Shown piece by piece: positions 1 through 10,500 of a stretch of DNA of 64,000 bases. The notes beneath the pieces were generated by a model. It worked only from the letters and a program-made list of their open reading frames with translations, was not told the DNA's origin and did no database searches. The stretch spans positions 522,001-586,000 of the forward strand of contig JACEVL010000206.1 of assembly GCA_020284085.1 (NCBI GenBank), given 5' to 3'. How positions within the stretch are numbered: the first letter of the stretch is position 1; each line of letters opens with the position of its first letter. Both the position numbers and the translations under genes were made by a program. This stretch comes from Aporrectodea caliginosa (Eukaryota > Annelida > Clitellata > Crassiclitellata > Lumbricidae).

Positions 1-215
1 GAATTTGCAATACTTATCAAGATATGACGTAGTTACACCCAAAAATACACAAAATCTGCTAGGTGTAAATTAATTATCTTGAAGAACAATATGTCATAAG
101 TAAATCACTTTAAAAATTATTTGACATTACACTTTGTTTAAAGAAATATTAGCAATTTTTAGCATCATCCCATATATGGGATTGTAGGCACTAATGATTT
201 TAAGAACTATGATTT

Positions 216-392
<177 letters not shown>

Positions 393-863
393 TTAAATGC
401 AAGGTACTGCTACAGCTAAGTTTGAATAAGCTTACATTGGTTTGCTTCAACACCTTTTTAACGCGATAACAATAATAGCTATTTTAAATTTTACGTTGAT
501 TTCAACACTAACTGCTCCCGTTTTCGACACGTTTCAACACCTTTTAAATGCGAAAACCAAAAGAACGGTGATCATACTCAGTAGTAGTGGTAGTAGTAGC
601 AGCAGCAGCAGCAGCAGCATGGTAGTAGTAGTAGCTTATTCACGAGTATCTCGGTCTCTGTCTATGTCTCTGTCTGTCTGTCTGCCTCTCAGTCTCTGTC
701 TCTGTTGCTTTTGTCATTTCGTTCTCAACTTACGAATTACTTACTTACCTCTTTCAAATTACTTGTTCACCATAGACTGCCTATGTATCGGTTGGTTGCT
801 GTGTGGCGAAATGCACGCCATGACCTTGTATCTTGGTCTGTGGATGATTGTTTTTGTGTGAGG
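393..863. other. Unassigned segment with short (AGT/AGC)n
   Basis: No coding region is supported. Two boxes resembling the recurrent ACACCTTT motif (CAACACCTTTTTAA near 448 and CAACACCTTTTAAA near 535) show that it starts as mosaic repeat. A short AGT/AGC trinucleotide run lies at about 580-636, followed by pyrimidine-rich (TCTG)n-like sequence to about 700. Nothing else is recognised. Confidence 0.5.
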
Positions 864-974
864 GGACCGTTTTGGCCCCCGGGGCCGTTTTGGCCCCGGG
901 GCCGTTTTGACCCCGGGGCCGTTTTGGCCCCCGGGACCGTTTTGGCCCCGAGACCGTTTTGGCCCCCGGGGCCG
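864..974. repeat. GC-rich 17-18-bp tandem repeat, six units
   Basis: Six units of the form GGCCGTTTTGGCCCCCGG with small substitutions (GACCG/GGCCG, CCCCGG/CCCCGA). It stands out sharply from the AT-rich surroundings. It ends 10 bp before a TATA-like sequence, so it may be an upstream element of that promoter-like site, but this is inference. Confidence 0.9.
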
Positions 975-984
975 GCCTGCTAGC

Positions 985-1018
985 TATATAAAGCGCTGCA
1001 GTTTTAGGTGAGTTCAGT
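985..1018 (+). promoter_or_regulatory. TATA plus initiator-like core promoter candidate
   Basis: TATATAAAG at 985-993 is followed by TCAGT at 1014-1018, placing the TATA about 31 bases before the A of the initiator-like TCAGT, a standard pol II spacing. Transcription would run rightward through 1020-1600. No long frame follows, so it could be the promoter of a decayed LTR element or other transposon. The call rests on two short motifs only. Confidence 0.3.
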
Positions 1019-1724
1019 AAATGGATTCCGTCAGAGTTAGTTAGCGTCAGTACAGTCATTCAGTCATTGTTTGTACTTCAGTTACATTTTGAGTTACGAA
1101 TACAAGTGATTTAATTGACTTGACTCTTGTCGTCTTCTTCATCTAATCGACGTTCGGTGGTCGCTAACATCGTTAAGACCTCTGCCTGACCGGAGAGGCC
1201 GATCCTGGCAGACATTGAAGACTGGGGGATTTCTGAAGCGCTATCCTGGTAAGAAGTGAAAGAAATCCGCCCGACGACAGATCGCTTCCAGTCAGAGAGA
1301 AGAGAGATTTCCGTCACACTGGTCCCATAGTGGGGACAAGCCAAGAGCTCTCTCTCTCTCTCTCCATCGAAGAAGTCGAGTTTCGCTACAGTGGTCCCAT
1401 CAGTGGGGTCACGTCAATCGACACACACGAAGCTGAAGGAGAATTTCGTCACAGCTGTTTCTGCCTATTGGCTTATAATGGTGTACATATCCGTGTAGGC
1501 TTACCTAATTTACAGCGTAATGTCAGCGTGCGCGGCTGCTGTCCTAACCGATATGGCAGGGGCCCGACCAGTGATAATGTTGATGATGACGATGACGACG
1601 ATGATTATTAGTATGTTGATAATTAATGAGGTTTTCTTGTTGTCATAAAAATGTACGAAAATATGAATTAAAGGACCATAGCAGGACCATAGACAAAAGT
1701 GACCTGGCCATAATTTCACTTACT
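1019..1724. other. Unassigned, possibly decayed LTR-element leader
   Basis: No domain is recognised. Two related blocks (TGGTCCCATAGTGGGGAC near 1320 and TGGTCCCATCAGTGGGG near 1391) repeat within 75 bp. A GAT/GAC-rich trinucleotide run sits at about 1578-1610. The context downstream of a TATA/initiator pair could suit a retroelement leader, but no primer-binding site, gag or pol is visible. Confidence 0.25.
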
Positions 1725-2780
1725 GTACACCCAATTATTGCCGCACGGGGCACTGGTCATGCTTTTGTTTGTAGATTGATTGATTGTGCATTGCTATCTG
1801 TGTAGGTCTCCATTTGGGTCGCATTGGACAGTTTGAGCGCCTGCTGTGTGCAGCTGGTTAGTTAGCTGCTGTTTAACCCTCAGGCTACCAAGGTTTTTTT
1901 GCGACATCGGCTACCAAGGGGGGGGTTGAGACGACCCCCCTGGATTTCGTGTTTGGTTTCACATATCATAACTTGTAATACAGCATTGGATTCAGCATTC
2001 ATTTCTGCGCAGAATGGTATATTTAGTTGTACATTATGTGAATGCACCTCGAAATTACATCACTTTTAACAACGGAACCCCCTTAATTAGCGATATTTTA
2101 TATTATTGCGTACATTTTGTACTTTTGGATAAACAAATATAAAATTATGTGTGTTTTGAAACTGATCTATGTATCCAAGATACAAATACATCCCTACATA
2201 TGTTTATATACGTATAAATATACATCCATACATATATATTCATACATATATATCGGTTTACGTTGTGATGCTGTATTCAGCCATTTTCACATAGATAACG
2301 CGTATTATAATTTTTTGGATCACTTCCGGTTTTCAAAAGACAAAGATCTAAGTACTGCAAATGAAGCCCTGCATTCCTTCTAAAGAATGGTATATTTGTT
2401 TCTCTTCCAGGAAGAAAAATGAGTACGCTATAGACGGAAAACTAAGGGGGGGTCGTATCAACCCCCCCCCCTGGTACCTCGGGTATATCAGGTGTAACTT
2501 TTGAATGGCGTGAGATATCACAATGATGTTTACCTCAAAATGTGCGCAAATGATCCTGCTACAGCTACTTAAATTATCAAAATATTATTCCACATGGAAC
2601 AAGTTTTCGAAGCAAAAAACCTAGTGGGTCGTAATAACCCCCCTTGGTAGCCCGAGGGTTAAGACACTCGGTCGTAACAAAATCATTAGCGTCTTTCTCC
2701 TCATTTTAACAGATTGGCACTGACACTGCCAGCGTGCGAATGGTGGTGCATTATAATACGAGGCGACAGCGTAAGATGTT
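1725..2780. repeat. Mosaic repeat copy split by a piggyBac-type MITE
   Basis: Bases 1725-1872 and 2663-2780 are the two halves of a repeat seen many times in the window (for example 51600-51810 and 36728-36910): a GATTGACTAC-type segment, CATTGGGGCGCATTGGACAG-like text, then the motif with GTTTAACGACACTGTG and GATTAGCGTCGCCCTCC. The insertion falls in the TTAA of GTTTAACGACAC. Joining the halves without one TTAA recovers the consensus of the other copies. Confidence 0.75.
1877..2658. mobile_element. piggyBac-type MITE, 782 bp, TTAA flanks
   Basis: Flanked by TTAA at 1873-1876 and 2659-2662. The left end reads CCCTCAGGCTACCAAGG and the reverse complement of the right end reads CCCTCGGGCTACCAAGG, 16 of 17 matching. 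Subterminal G/C tracts (GGGGGGG with GACCCCCC) occur on both sides. TTAA duplication and CCC-starting terminal inverted repeats are hallmarks of the piggyBac superfamily. No transposase frame is present, so it must be mobilised in trans. The interior is AT-rich with a (TATACA)-like stretch near 2190-2250. Confidence 0.8.
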
Positions 2781-3480
2781 TTATAATTATAGCATCCAAA
2801 AATATAGTTTTAAAGGTGTTTAACAGGAGCATCGCCGTGTTTAACGACATCTTATGGTTGTCAGGGCCGTTCACGTCGATTTACTCTACCATGCAGCTTA
2901 TAGATGCTCTGCGGAGTCCAACAGTTTAACAATATCCTAAATTGCATCAAATAGCGTTGACGTCGATAAAGAATAGCAGTACATGTAGACAGAAGGCAGT
3001 AATTATTATAGCGCTTTTACAGATTTCTAAAGTGGCATTACGAAAGTCCAGACACATTATAGGCCTACATACATAGAAACATGAGACATACAAACACACA
3101 CACATAGAAGCAAAATAATTATTATTAACCAACGTTTGATTGTATTCAGTTGCACTTGTACCTATCTGTTTCAACCAAGAATTATATAGGATATGATCTG
3201 TCCGTTGAATTTTTCTGTTTTCTACGCGAGTCCATGTACTAGATGTCTGTAGAAACAAGAGGTTGTATATCCTTAGATTCCTTACACAAATCTGCCGTGG
3301 AGAAATTTCTAACATCCTCAACTGGCTCAAGTGCATCGTTCCATTCTATATCTTCATCTGTATCTCCAAATTCTTTTATATTTTCAGTTTATTAGGTCAA
3401 ACTATAGCTTGCAAAGAAGTAATCGACGGCGCTAAGCAATCGCCTCAATCATTCGGCTATCGTGTTGCAAGCCTTTAAAG
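2781..3480. other. Mosaic repeat start, then unassigned sequence
   Basis: An AAAGGTGTTTAA box lies near 2811, and a minus-strand copy of the GTTAAAC stem-loop near 2833-2871 (stems GACGTG/GATGTC, five of six pairs). From about 2900 to 3470 I recognise nothing. A CAT-rich frame on the minus strand has no similarity I know. Confidence 0.4.
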
Positions 3481-3485
3481 TAGTA

Positions 3486-3912
3486 GTAGTTTGTATTGTA
3501 TTGTATTGTATTGTATTTGAACACTTGTTATAGCGCCTCTACCAGATTTCCCATTCAGAGGCGCTCCCGACTACTGCGCGAACGCTGAATCGGAGTTTCA
3601 CGCCGAAGCGCATGAGCAATTGCGAGTGAAGGACTTGCCCAGGGTCCCTACGCGGCGACTTTGAGGTGGATTCGAACCCGCAACCCTCCGGCTGCAAGGC
3701 ACCGAACATACCCCTAAACCACCGCGCCCCAGTTGTATTGTGATGTGTTGTATTGTGTGTTGTATTGTACTCCACGTTTATAATGCGACCGAGCCACCCG
3801 CAGTAAAGATCCGAGAAATTAATCTCTGATAAACCGACCCGACCGGGAAGCGAAACCGGGGCGCCGGCGTGACAAGCAGGCTATCAACCCACTCGGCCAC
3901 TCAGGATCCTCG
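3486..3912 (-). mobile_element. Dimeric tRNA-derived SINE (B head + A head)
   Basis: Read on the minus strand, two SINE units follow each other. Unit B starts near 3912 with a tRNA-like head, then a body and a (CAATA/CAACA)n linker. Unit A begins GGGGCGCGGTGG and carries A box TGGTTTAGGGG and B box GGTTCGAATCC, a CORE-like segment (GGGCAAGTCCTTCACTCGC), a 9-bp terminal stem AGCGCCTCT/AGAGGCGCT, and an (ATACA)n tail at the low-coordinate end. The same B+A order recurs at 45797-46194 on the plus strand, so it is one composite element rather than chance adjacency. Any protein read through it is an artefact. Confidence 0.8.
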
Positions 3913-4135
3913 ATCCACTGCTTGACGACGTTTATGGCCTCCAGGGCAGTTGATATCGATACCTTGTCTAGAAAGTATTGTGTTCAACTGGTTTAGTTAA
4001 TTGCTATTAAACGACACTGTCATAACAAATATGATTAGCGTTTCCCTCCTCTTTCTCCAAGCTTGGAGCTGGCACTACCACAGCAATGGTGGTGGCAGAG
4101 TTTATATTTTTTAAATATGTGAGAAGATTTGTGCT
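3913..4135. repeat. Mosaic repeat with one GTTAAAC/CGCC motif copy
   Basis: Contains a copy of the recurrent ~80-bp motif at about 4005-4105 (AAACGACACTGTCATAAC, then GATTAGCGTTTCCCTCC, then GGAGCTGGCACTACC). The preceding text, CCAGGGCAGTTGATAT and TACCTTGTCTAGAAA, matches 23740-23800. No gene is visible. Confidence 0.65.
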
Positions 4136-4951
4136 TATTTATTTAATCCAACGTTTAACGTCGTCTTATGACATCAAAGGCCGTTGACGACAATACAGGA
4201 AAGATACAATTCAATGATTACAAGAAACTTATAGCATCCGTATGACACCATCAAATGTGTCAAACATAGCTTTACAATTTCACTATATTCAATATTTTTT
4301 TAACATAAGGTAGTTCATCTTATTCTGTCTATGATTTCTATATTCTGACAAAAGATTTCATGCAAATTAAACAATGTTATGTAACTATGCAGCAATTGAT
4401 CCATATACAAAATTTACTAAGTACTCTTTTAAACTGTTCATGTATCTAACATACTATACATGTAATAAAAGTTCATTCAATAACATAGCATACATGTATT
4501 ATAATTGTTTAAAGTATAGTTTCAATACATTAAAATTATAATCACAGATCTCTTATTATAACACATTACTGAATATTATGCAACATAGTAGCTATTGTAA
4601 TACAGAAACCAAACCAAATCATATCTTATATTGAGGAACCAAAGTTGAATAACAATAATATGGTAATAACAGAAATTCATTTACCAATGGTAATATTTAA
4701 AATTTTCTCACATCAGTTCTTGTTATTTTGACATAACATATTCAATAATCAACAGTTGATAAGAAGTAGTTTATGAATATTTCAATAATCTGCATTGAAA
4801 CACAGTACTGCAGTATTATGCAACATAATATCTACTGTGATATAATAACCAAACCACACCACATGTAATATGTATTATTGAAAAACCAAAGTTGAATAAT
4901 AATAATAATATGGTAACCAGCATTGCAACACAGTACATACATGTAATTGCA
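4136..4951 (-). mobile_element. LINE-beta 3' UTR copy, 5'-truncated
   Basis: Nearly identical to 57848-58677 over about 800 bp and more distantly similar to 47432-48050 and to the 3' UTR of the full LINE-beta at 37917-39074. On the minus strand it ends in the stem-loop at 4153-4191 (stems GTCGTC/GACGAC, 20-nt loop, then GTTAAAC) and an AAATAAAT tail. No coding sequence remains here. The 58-kb twin runs on into degraded reverse-transcriptase sequence, which shows what was lost here. Confidence 0.8.
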
Positions 4952-5780
4952 TAAGATTTGTGCTAAATTTATCAGTGGCTGTTATACGAAAACTCGACTG
5001 ATGAAATTTATGAAGCCTTTCCTTTATAGAAGTATTTGACAGCTGTTGAAGGTGTCTAAGGTGAGCGCGCTAACCAATGAACTATTAAGCCCATTCAGGG
5101 TTCGATTTTGCCTACGATGCCCTTTTCCACCTCAGACAATTCCTTCGCACACAGACGCCTCTGTTACCAAGCAGTGTAATGTAATACCAGCGCAATCTGG
5201 AAAGTAAGCGTCAATCATTATTAAGCGCTGTCCTCATGTCGCGGGCCTTGGGCTTCAACCACTGCTAAAGTAGAAAAATGAGCTAAATAATACGGTATGA
5301 AATTGACGGCAATATATCGTTGGACAGTATTTTTGCAGGTTAACAGAGATTCCAAGTCACGCTTTGTGTCATTTTTTAAATGAAACACGGTAGCCGATTG
5401 ATCAGAGCTCTCTCCTTAGACACCTTTAAAATAATGCTGTCAAAACTATATAAGAATAGGTACACTAGCTAAAAGCATTCAAGAATTTACAAAAGAGGAA
5501 GGCGAAGCTAAAATCTCTGTTATCAGTGTCGTTAAACTGAAACTGCTACTACTACTAAAGGTATTCGATAAGTGCGACCACTCTCCATTTTCTAAAAGCC
5601 CAAGCTCTTGCCAGAAAAATCCCAGGATTGGCTAAAACTATACAAAAAAATCCCAAGTTACCGAAAAGGAAAAGTTGTGATGAAAATAATATGAAATGCG
5701 TTTTAACTTTTAGCAATCACAGTTGTTCTCAAAAATACCTAGCTAAGAACTGGCAAAGAAAAAACCGGAGTATAACATTG
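4952..5780. repeat. Mosaic repeats with tRNA-like and ACACC boxes
   Basis: GAAGGTGTCTAAGGTGAGCG near 5045 followed by GCTAACCAATG and GGGTTCGATTTTGCC matches 24050, 45560 and 63785; it looks like a degenerate tRNA-related SINE head. CTAAAGTAGAAAAATGAGC at about 5267 is the empty-site version of the target of the dimeric SINE at 45.8 kb. The ACACC box near 5416 precedes TATATAAG by 27 nt. No reading frame is supported. Confidence 0.55.
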
Positions 5781-6209
5781 AATTAACAATGTTTACAAGT
5801 TACAATAATAATAAAAGTCGTTCGGACTAAGCGAGTTTTTCTAATCTGATTCGCTGCCACTGTTGAGCAGGGTTGGACCATGCGGTCGCTATAGGAAAAC
5901 ATTTTTAGTTTTTGTGATGGTGGTGGCGCTTGGGTGTTGCAGGAATTGGTCGATGTAAGTTGTTTGTTAATAGGCAATCGATACACATTTATTAAACACC
6001 GCTGTCTAATGATCAAGCATCAATCGATGGCGCTGAGCAATTGTGAGTGAAGGACTTGCTCAAAATCCATACACAGAAAAGGGTCTCTGTTCATTTTACA
6101 ATGAGAGCACTCTAACCAATCGATATGCACCCATTCAACACCTTCTCAAATAAAATGTCGACGAGAGAGACAAAAAGAGAGAGACAGACAGGAACAGAGA
6201 CAGAGAGAC
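5781..6209. repeat. Decayed repeats and a CORE-like SINE fragment (-)
   Basis: Bases 5800-6000 match 29210-29310 in reverse complement (ATGTTTTCCTATAGCGACCG against ATGTTTTTCTGTAACGACCG). Bases 6003-6120 hold a minus-strand SINE fragment with GCAAGTCCTTCACTCACAAT in reverse complement, as at 23520-23705. A (GA)n/(CAGA)n stretch at 6165-6209 leads into the LINE-alpha tail. Confidence 0.5.
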
Positions 6210-9200
6210 AAGTAAGTAAGTAAGTAAGAATATTCTTTAATTGACTACCAGCAAACGCACAGTAGCTTACAGAAGAAATAAATAATACAAACATTTATGC
6301 AAAGTCATATAACATTCTCATAATAAAACTTCTTTTTGCAAAGGCATCAATTCTAGGTAGGGTGAGATCATGTGGTCTGGGCCGCGTATTGTATGGAGTG
6401 ACCTTACGGGGAGGGAGGAGGTCGTGAAGGACGTGACAAGGATTTGAGAGAATTGAACGAAAAAGAGTAGAATCAGCTCTAGCACAGTGTTTGTCGAAAC
6501 TAGGAAAATCGGCAGGGAGGAAGCCTAAACGGGTCAATTTTCTCAGAATACCGTTAAGTCGTTTACGCTCTCCTACAGTGGCAAATCCCCACCAAACAGG
6601 GGAGGCATAAAGTAGCCGTGCGAGGGTAGTAGCTCTAACAACGTCAAAGAGACGTTGACCGTGGAGACCGTGGGCGACCAAAACACGTAGCGCGAACATG
6701 GATTGTCGGGCTTTGCAGCAAATTTTGTCAATGTGTGCACCAAAGCCAATCCGATCAGAGATAGTGACACCCAAAATAACCATCTCCTGGACCCGCTCGA
6801 TGCCAGGGATGGGGGAAGGGAGGGCAATAGCTTTGGACCTCGGTCGTCTAATGACCATTTCTCTGGTCTTAGCATGGTTTAATTTAAGATTGCTAATGGA
6901 TGCCCACTGAGAGATATGATCAAGTTCAGAAAGAGTGCTGTCAATGCAGGAAGCAGGAATCAGCAAGTAGCTATCGTCGGCATATTTAGGAAGACGGTTT
7001 CCACTGCATTTAGGTTTAAGGCTACAAATAGCAATGACAAAGTCAGTAGGTCCAAGGCCAGAGCCTTGGACTATGCTGGCATTAATGGTACAGAGGGGAG
7101 AGATTTCACCCCCAAATTTAGTACAGTGCTGACGCTCGTGCAAGAGAGCAAGTATCCAGTTGTACAAAAAGTCCGGAGTGGGTTGAGTTGCTAGTTGATC
7201 AGCTAGATGTTTGTGTCTAACTGTATCGAAAGCCTTACTAAAATCAAGGGACAGGAGCCTAACATAGGGCTCAGATTCGAGCATCGATTGAAGTTCATGG
7301 GTTATGGAAATCAGTGCAGCAGATGTGGATCCGGAAGGGCGGAAAGCGAATTGGTCCGTAAAAATCCTGTTAGAGCATGGTTGAGTGATAAAAGGGTAAA
7401 AGTACCTACGAACAACCATTTTCTCCAAGATGCGTGAGAGGATGGAAGTGATAGAGATGGGTCTAAAATCAGCTTCATTAAGAGGACGGGAAATCTTGGG
7501 TATGGGGGTGATCATACTGAGGCGCCACTGTAAAGGGACATAAGAATTGGTAAGAGAGCATACAAATAGATCCGTAACAGGCTGAACTAAAAGATGCGCC
7601 ATGGCTGATATCAGCCAGGAGGGTATGCCATCAGGGCCGGTGAAGGTGCCTTTGACTGATGCAAGCGCTCTATAAACATCAAACAGATCAAAATTAACAG
7701 CATTGGCTTGCACAACAGTTTGTTTAACGGGAGGCGGAACATAATCAGGATCAGTGGAGATGTTCATGTAGTGGAGGTTGAGCGACGATGCCGTGATAGA
7801 CCCGATGTTGGCACTGACCATGCCTGGGTTGTCTCCATCCCTCAGACGGCGGACCTCCGTCCAAAGGCGGCGAGAACCTCGCTCCAAACCCACAAAAGAT
7901 TCCGAGTTTTTGCGGGAGATAGCTTTGTTTATTCTAGCAGCGATAGTTGTCGCCTCTTCAAAACGATGTTTTCTAAGAAGTTTACATTTTCTTCGAAGAA
8001 GATATTTAATATGAGGAGTCATATATGGCGGGTCTTTATTACGTATAGTGACCTGACTGAGGGGGAAAAAGCGATCCAAGGTTGTCTCCATGGTCGTGTA
8101 GAAGTCAACGAACACAACATTTGGAGTGCGGTCAGTTTCAGAAGTGGTCCAATGGTAATTCTCGAGGTCAGTATGTAATGCAGCCATGCGTCCAGGTGTG
8201 CGTAACCGAAAACTTCTCACGGATCTGTCAGCTCGATCCATTGAACAGTCTGCGGATCCGACCGGGCGCTTGGCGGAATCAGCAACAGAATGGCTTAAAA
8301 CCGCTGCATGTTTCGTGCTGACCGTGGAGGTAATGGCCACACAGGAGTAGAAACGTTTCTCAGATGCGTAGATACGATCGAGAGGGTGTCCTGCGTGGGT
8401 AGGACCTTCAAACTCAGTAACAAGGCCTAGTTTGAGTATGGCTAGTGATGGAATCTGGTTGAAATCTCCAAGTAGCATTACGATAGGGCTACTTGTACGA
8501 TCGTATATTTCATCAAGAGTGGTATCAATGGTTGAGAGGAGGTGGTCAACATCATATCTCGGCTTGGGTGGATGGTAAATGCCACCTATGTAGTAACATC
8601 TATTCGCCACGGTTGCAGTTATCCACAGTAACTCAAGTTCAGCAGCGTACGGTGTTATAGGTATGAATATTGTAGGATTTAGAGCAGGTCGGCAGTATAT
8701 TGCGACGCCCCCTCCTTTGCGTCCGGCTCGATCCCTCCTGAAAAGGATATAGCCAGGGATGTTGAACGTGACGTCAAGATGGTAAGGTTTCAACCAGCTT
8801 TCGACGAGAACAACAATGTCAGGGTTAAAAGCAAGTATGTCGGACTTTAGGTGGTCTAATGCGTTAGGTTTAGCGATGCTGGTAGGATTCAATAGAAATA
8901 CGTTTGGATGAATTGTTCCATTTACGGATCCGTTTCTTTTCTTCGATCCTGCTGAAGGTGATGATGCTGACACTGGAGTCGGAACATGGCGCTTGTCGGT
9001 CAGAGGATAAATCAGACATCGTGGCAGTCGCAAAGATCCCCGTGAGGCTATTGATGCCCTTGATTTGTTGATGTATACCTGAATAGGCCAGCTGCTAGCC
9101 CCGCCGTCCTCCGCAACAGCATCTCGGCAACAAGTGGAAGCAGGCCAGGCACCAACGGCGCCTCGCCGGCCGGTCGAAGTAGGCCTTGCTTCCCGTAAGC

Positions 9201-9357
9201 GAAGGTGCGCTCCACCTCGTACTCCTCGATAACGTAACAGACCATAAACCGCGATCCGACATAGTAGATCACGGCTAACCGCGTCTCGGGTCACAGAGGA
9301 ACCTCTCAAGGCTAAGAGATCCCCGCGCCGCCAGAGAGTCACAGGAGGAATTCCCAT
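6210..9357 (-). mobile_element. LINE-alpha, non-LTR retrotransposon with (TTAC)n tail
   Basis: An element with one long frame, a short 3' UTR of about 65 bp and a 3' tail that reads (TTAC)n on the minus strand (6210-6228). Short tandem-repeat tails instead of poly(A) are usual in CR1/L2-type LINEs. The same 3' end recurs at 24227-24390, and a related one at 48078-48155, so the family is multi-copy. No upstream ORF1 is visible and the 5' boundary is not defined; it may be 5'-truncated near 9357. Confidence 0.85.
6295..9357 (-). CDS. LINE-alpha endonuclease/reverse transcriptase polyprotein
   Basis: 1020 residues without an internal stop. About residues 155-358 form an APE-like (exonuclease-endonuclease-phosphatase) nuclease: LLNPTSIAKPNA with the early Asn, LVESWL with the catalytic Glu near 186, LLGDFNQIP, LDRIY, and a final SH near 355. 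Reverse transcriptase follows at about 570-880: FRPISITSILSRILEK, LDFSKAFD near 704, VQGSGLGP near 763, and the catalytic YADD at about 792-795. A thumb and C-terminal tail end in RPRPHDLTLPRIDAF. No RNase H or zinc knuckle is seen. The product would nick target DNA and prime reverse transcription there. The open frame suggests recent activity. A CR1/L2/jockey-type clade is likely but not proven; the first ~140 residues are Arg-rich and may lie before the true start. Confidence 0.9.
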   Translation of the reverse strand: MGIPPVTLWRRGDLLALRGSSVTRDAVSRDLLCRIAVYGLLRYRGVRGGAHLRLREARPTSTGRRGAVGAWPASTCCRDAVAEDGGASSWPIQVYINKSRASIASRGSLRLPRCLIYPLTDKRHVPTPVSASSPSAGSKKRNGSVNGTIHPNVFLLNPTSIAKPNALDHLKSDILAFNPDIVVLVESWLKPYHLDVTFNIPGYILFRRDRAGRKGGGVAIYCRPALNPTIFIPITPYAAELELLWITATVANRCYYIGGIYHPPKPRYDVDHLLSTIDTTLDEIYDRTSSPIVMLLGDFNQIPSLAILKLGLVTEFEGPTHAGHPLDRIYASEKRFYSCVAITSTVSTKHAAVLSHSVADSAKRPVGSADCSMDRADRSVRSFRLRTPGRMAALHTDLENYHWTTSETDRTPNVVFVDFYTTMETTLDRFFPLSQVTIRNKDPPYMTPHIKYLLRRKCKLLRKHRFEEATTIAARINKAISRKNSESFVGLERGSRRLWTEVRRLRDGDNPGMVSANIGSITASSLNLHYMNISTDPDYVPPPVKQTVVQANAVNFDLFDVYRALASVKGTFTGPDGIPSWLISAMAHLLVQPVTDLFVCSLTNSYVPLQWRLSMITPIPKISRPLNEADFRPISITSILSRILEKMVVRRYFYPFITQPCSNRIFTDQFAFRPSGSTSAALISITHELQSMLESEPYVRLLSLDFSKAFDTVRHKHLADQLATQPTPDFLYNWILALLHERQHCTKFGGEISPLCTINASIVQGSGLGPTDFVIAICSLKPKCSGNRLPKYADDSYLLIPASCIDSTLSELDHISQWASISNLKLNHAKTREMVIRRPRSKAIALPSPIPGIERVQEMVILGVTISDRIGFGAHIDKICCKARQSMFALRVLVAHGLHGQRLFDVVRATTLARLLYASPVWWGFATVGERKRLNGILRKLTRLGFLPADFPSFDKHCARADSTLFRSILSNPCHVLHDLLPPRKVTPYNTRPRPHDLTLPRIDAFAKRSFIMRMLYDFA

Positions 9358-10290
9358 GACGTCATCGGCTCTCGTTCAGCACTCGGTATAATTTCCTTTA
9401 GTAAATCTCCAGAAATTAGAAAGTTACCATTCATCAATACAGACGAAACCAGCGAAGTTGAACGAAGTTCAACGAACATTCATAATCCTCAGGATCTTTT
9501 GTAAGTAGCAAATATTAGAATCAACAACGTATTAGAAAAAGTAGTTCCCTTGCGTACAAAAACGTAGGGAATATCCTGATGACGTAGTAAGCCCCATATA
9601 GCGGCAAAAAGCGCTTCAGTTTGAAACAATAATCATTCGAAAAACTTCTAAAAGGACTTTGGTTGCTATGTCTTTTGAACTTACAGAATTCCGTATGAAC
9701 TCTTGAAAAGAAAAAACTGGTTAAACTGCTAAAAACTTAAACGAAACTCATTAAATCTAGGGAAAAGTGTTCGGAAGATTAACTGTGGCAGCCACAACAA
9801 CGGCGCCGTAATACAAACATAGGAGGCAGAGACGGAGAGAGAAGGAGGGAGACAGAGAAAGCTCCGATTAATTGCAGTTTGGTTAGTTGCTGTTTAACGA
9901 CACTTCTTAACAAAGATGATAAGCGACTTACTCCAGTCGATACACTATACTATTAATCGCGTTACGTGTCCCATTTTTATATATCCTCATTTCATACCCT
10001 TTTAAAGGTGTCTAATCGACTATCATATCGCATGCTTATATAGCACAATGTGAATCATTTTAAAGGTGTCTAAAGCGAGCTTTGTAACCAATCGGTTATC
10101 GTGCCAGCAAGTCCAAGACCAACCTATTGCAAAGCAAGGCACCTTACTGCAAGTCCTTCAATCAACAGTACCTGCCATTAATTTCCGTTATTTTCTTCTA
10201 GTTAGTTCTCTGTTTTAATGACTAGCAACGTAACCTCTGAGCTGCAAATATTTCTACCCTACTTTAGGTTCCTATTAATAGTTATACGTC
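9358..10290. other. Mostly unassigned, with mosaic repeat pieces
   Basis: 9360-9860 shows no match that I can find elsewhere in the window and no coding signal. At about 9875-9960 a degenerate copy of the GTTTAACGACAC motif appears. AAAGGTGTCTAA boxes occur near 10008 and 10063. Bases 10200-10290 resemble 29400-29480 and 59020-59100 (TAGTTCTCTATTTTAAT, then CAAATATTTCTACCCTAC). Confidence 0.45.
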
Positions 10291-10500
10291 TAAGTCAGAA
10301 GCCTTTTCCGTGGTGGGCCCAGTGGTATGGAACGGGCTCCCCCAGGAGATACGCCTGCTCCCTGGGACTTTTACTGAAGCTTTCTTTACTAAGCTCAAAA
10401 CTGTACTTTTTGGCTGTGCTGGAGTCGGGAGCGCCTCTGAGTAGTCCTCTGGAAGGGGCGCTACATAAACTTATGAATGAATGAATGAATGATTGAATGA
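10291..10500 (+). mobile_element. L2-type LINE 3' end with (ATGA)n tail
   Basis: Translates in one frame into the C-terminal end typical of L2/CR1-like reverse transcriptases (SEAFSVVGPVVWNGLPQEIR, then LKTVLF). The terminal stem AGCGCCTCT/AGGGGCGCT is followed by ACATAAACTT and (ATGA)n. It is a 5'-truncated insertion. Related copies at 27640-27835 and 34925-35125 lie on the minus strand. Confidence 0.75.

Noticed and set aside
3539..3775. Protein-coding frame in the 3.5-kb region and its counterpart at 45.7-46.2 kb
   Set aside because: Both lie within the dimeric SINE, which is transcribed as RNA and not coding.
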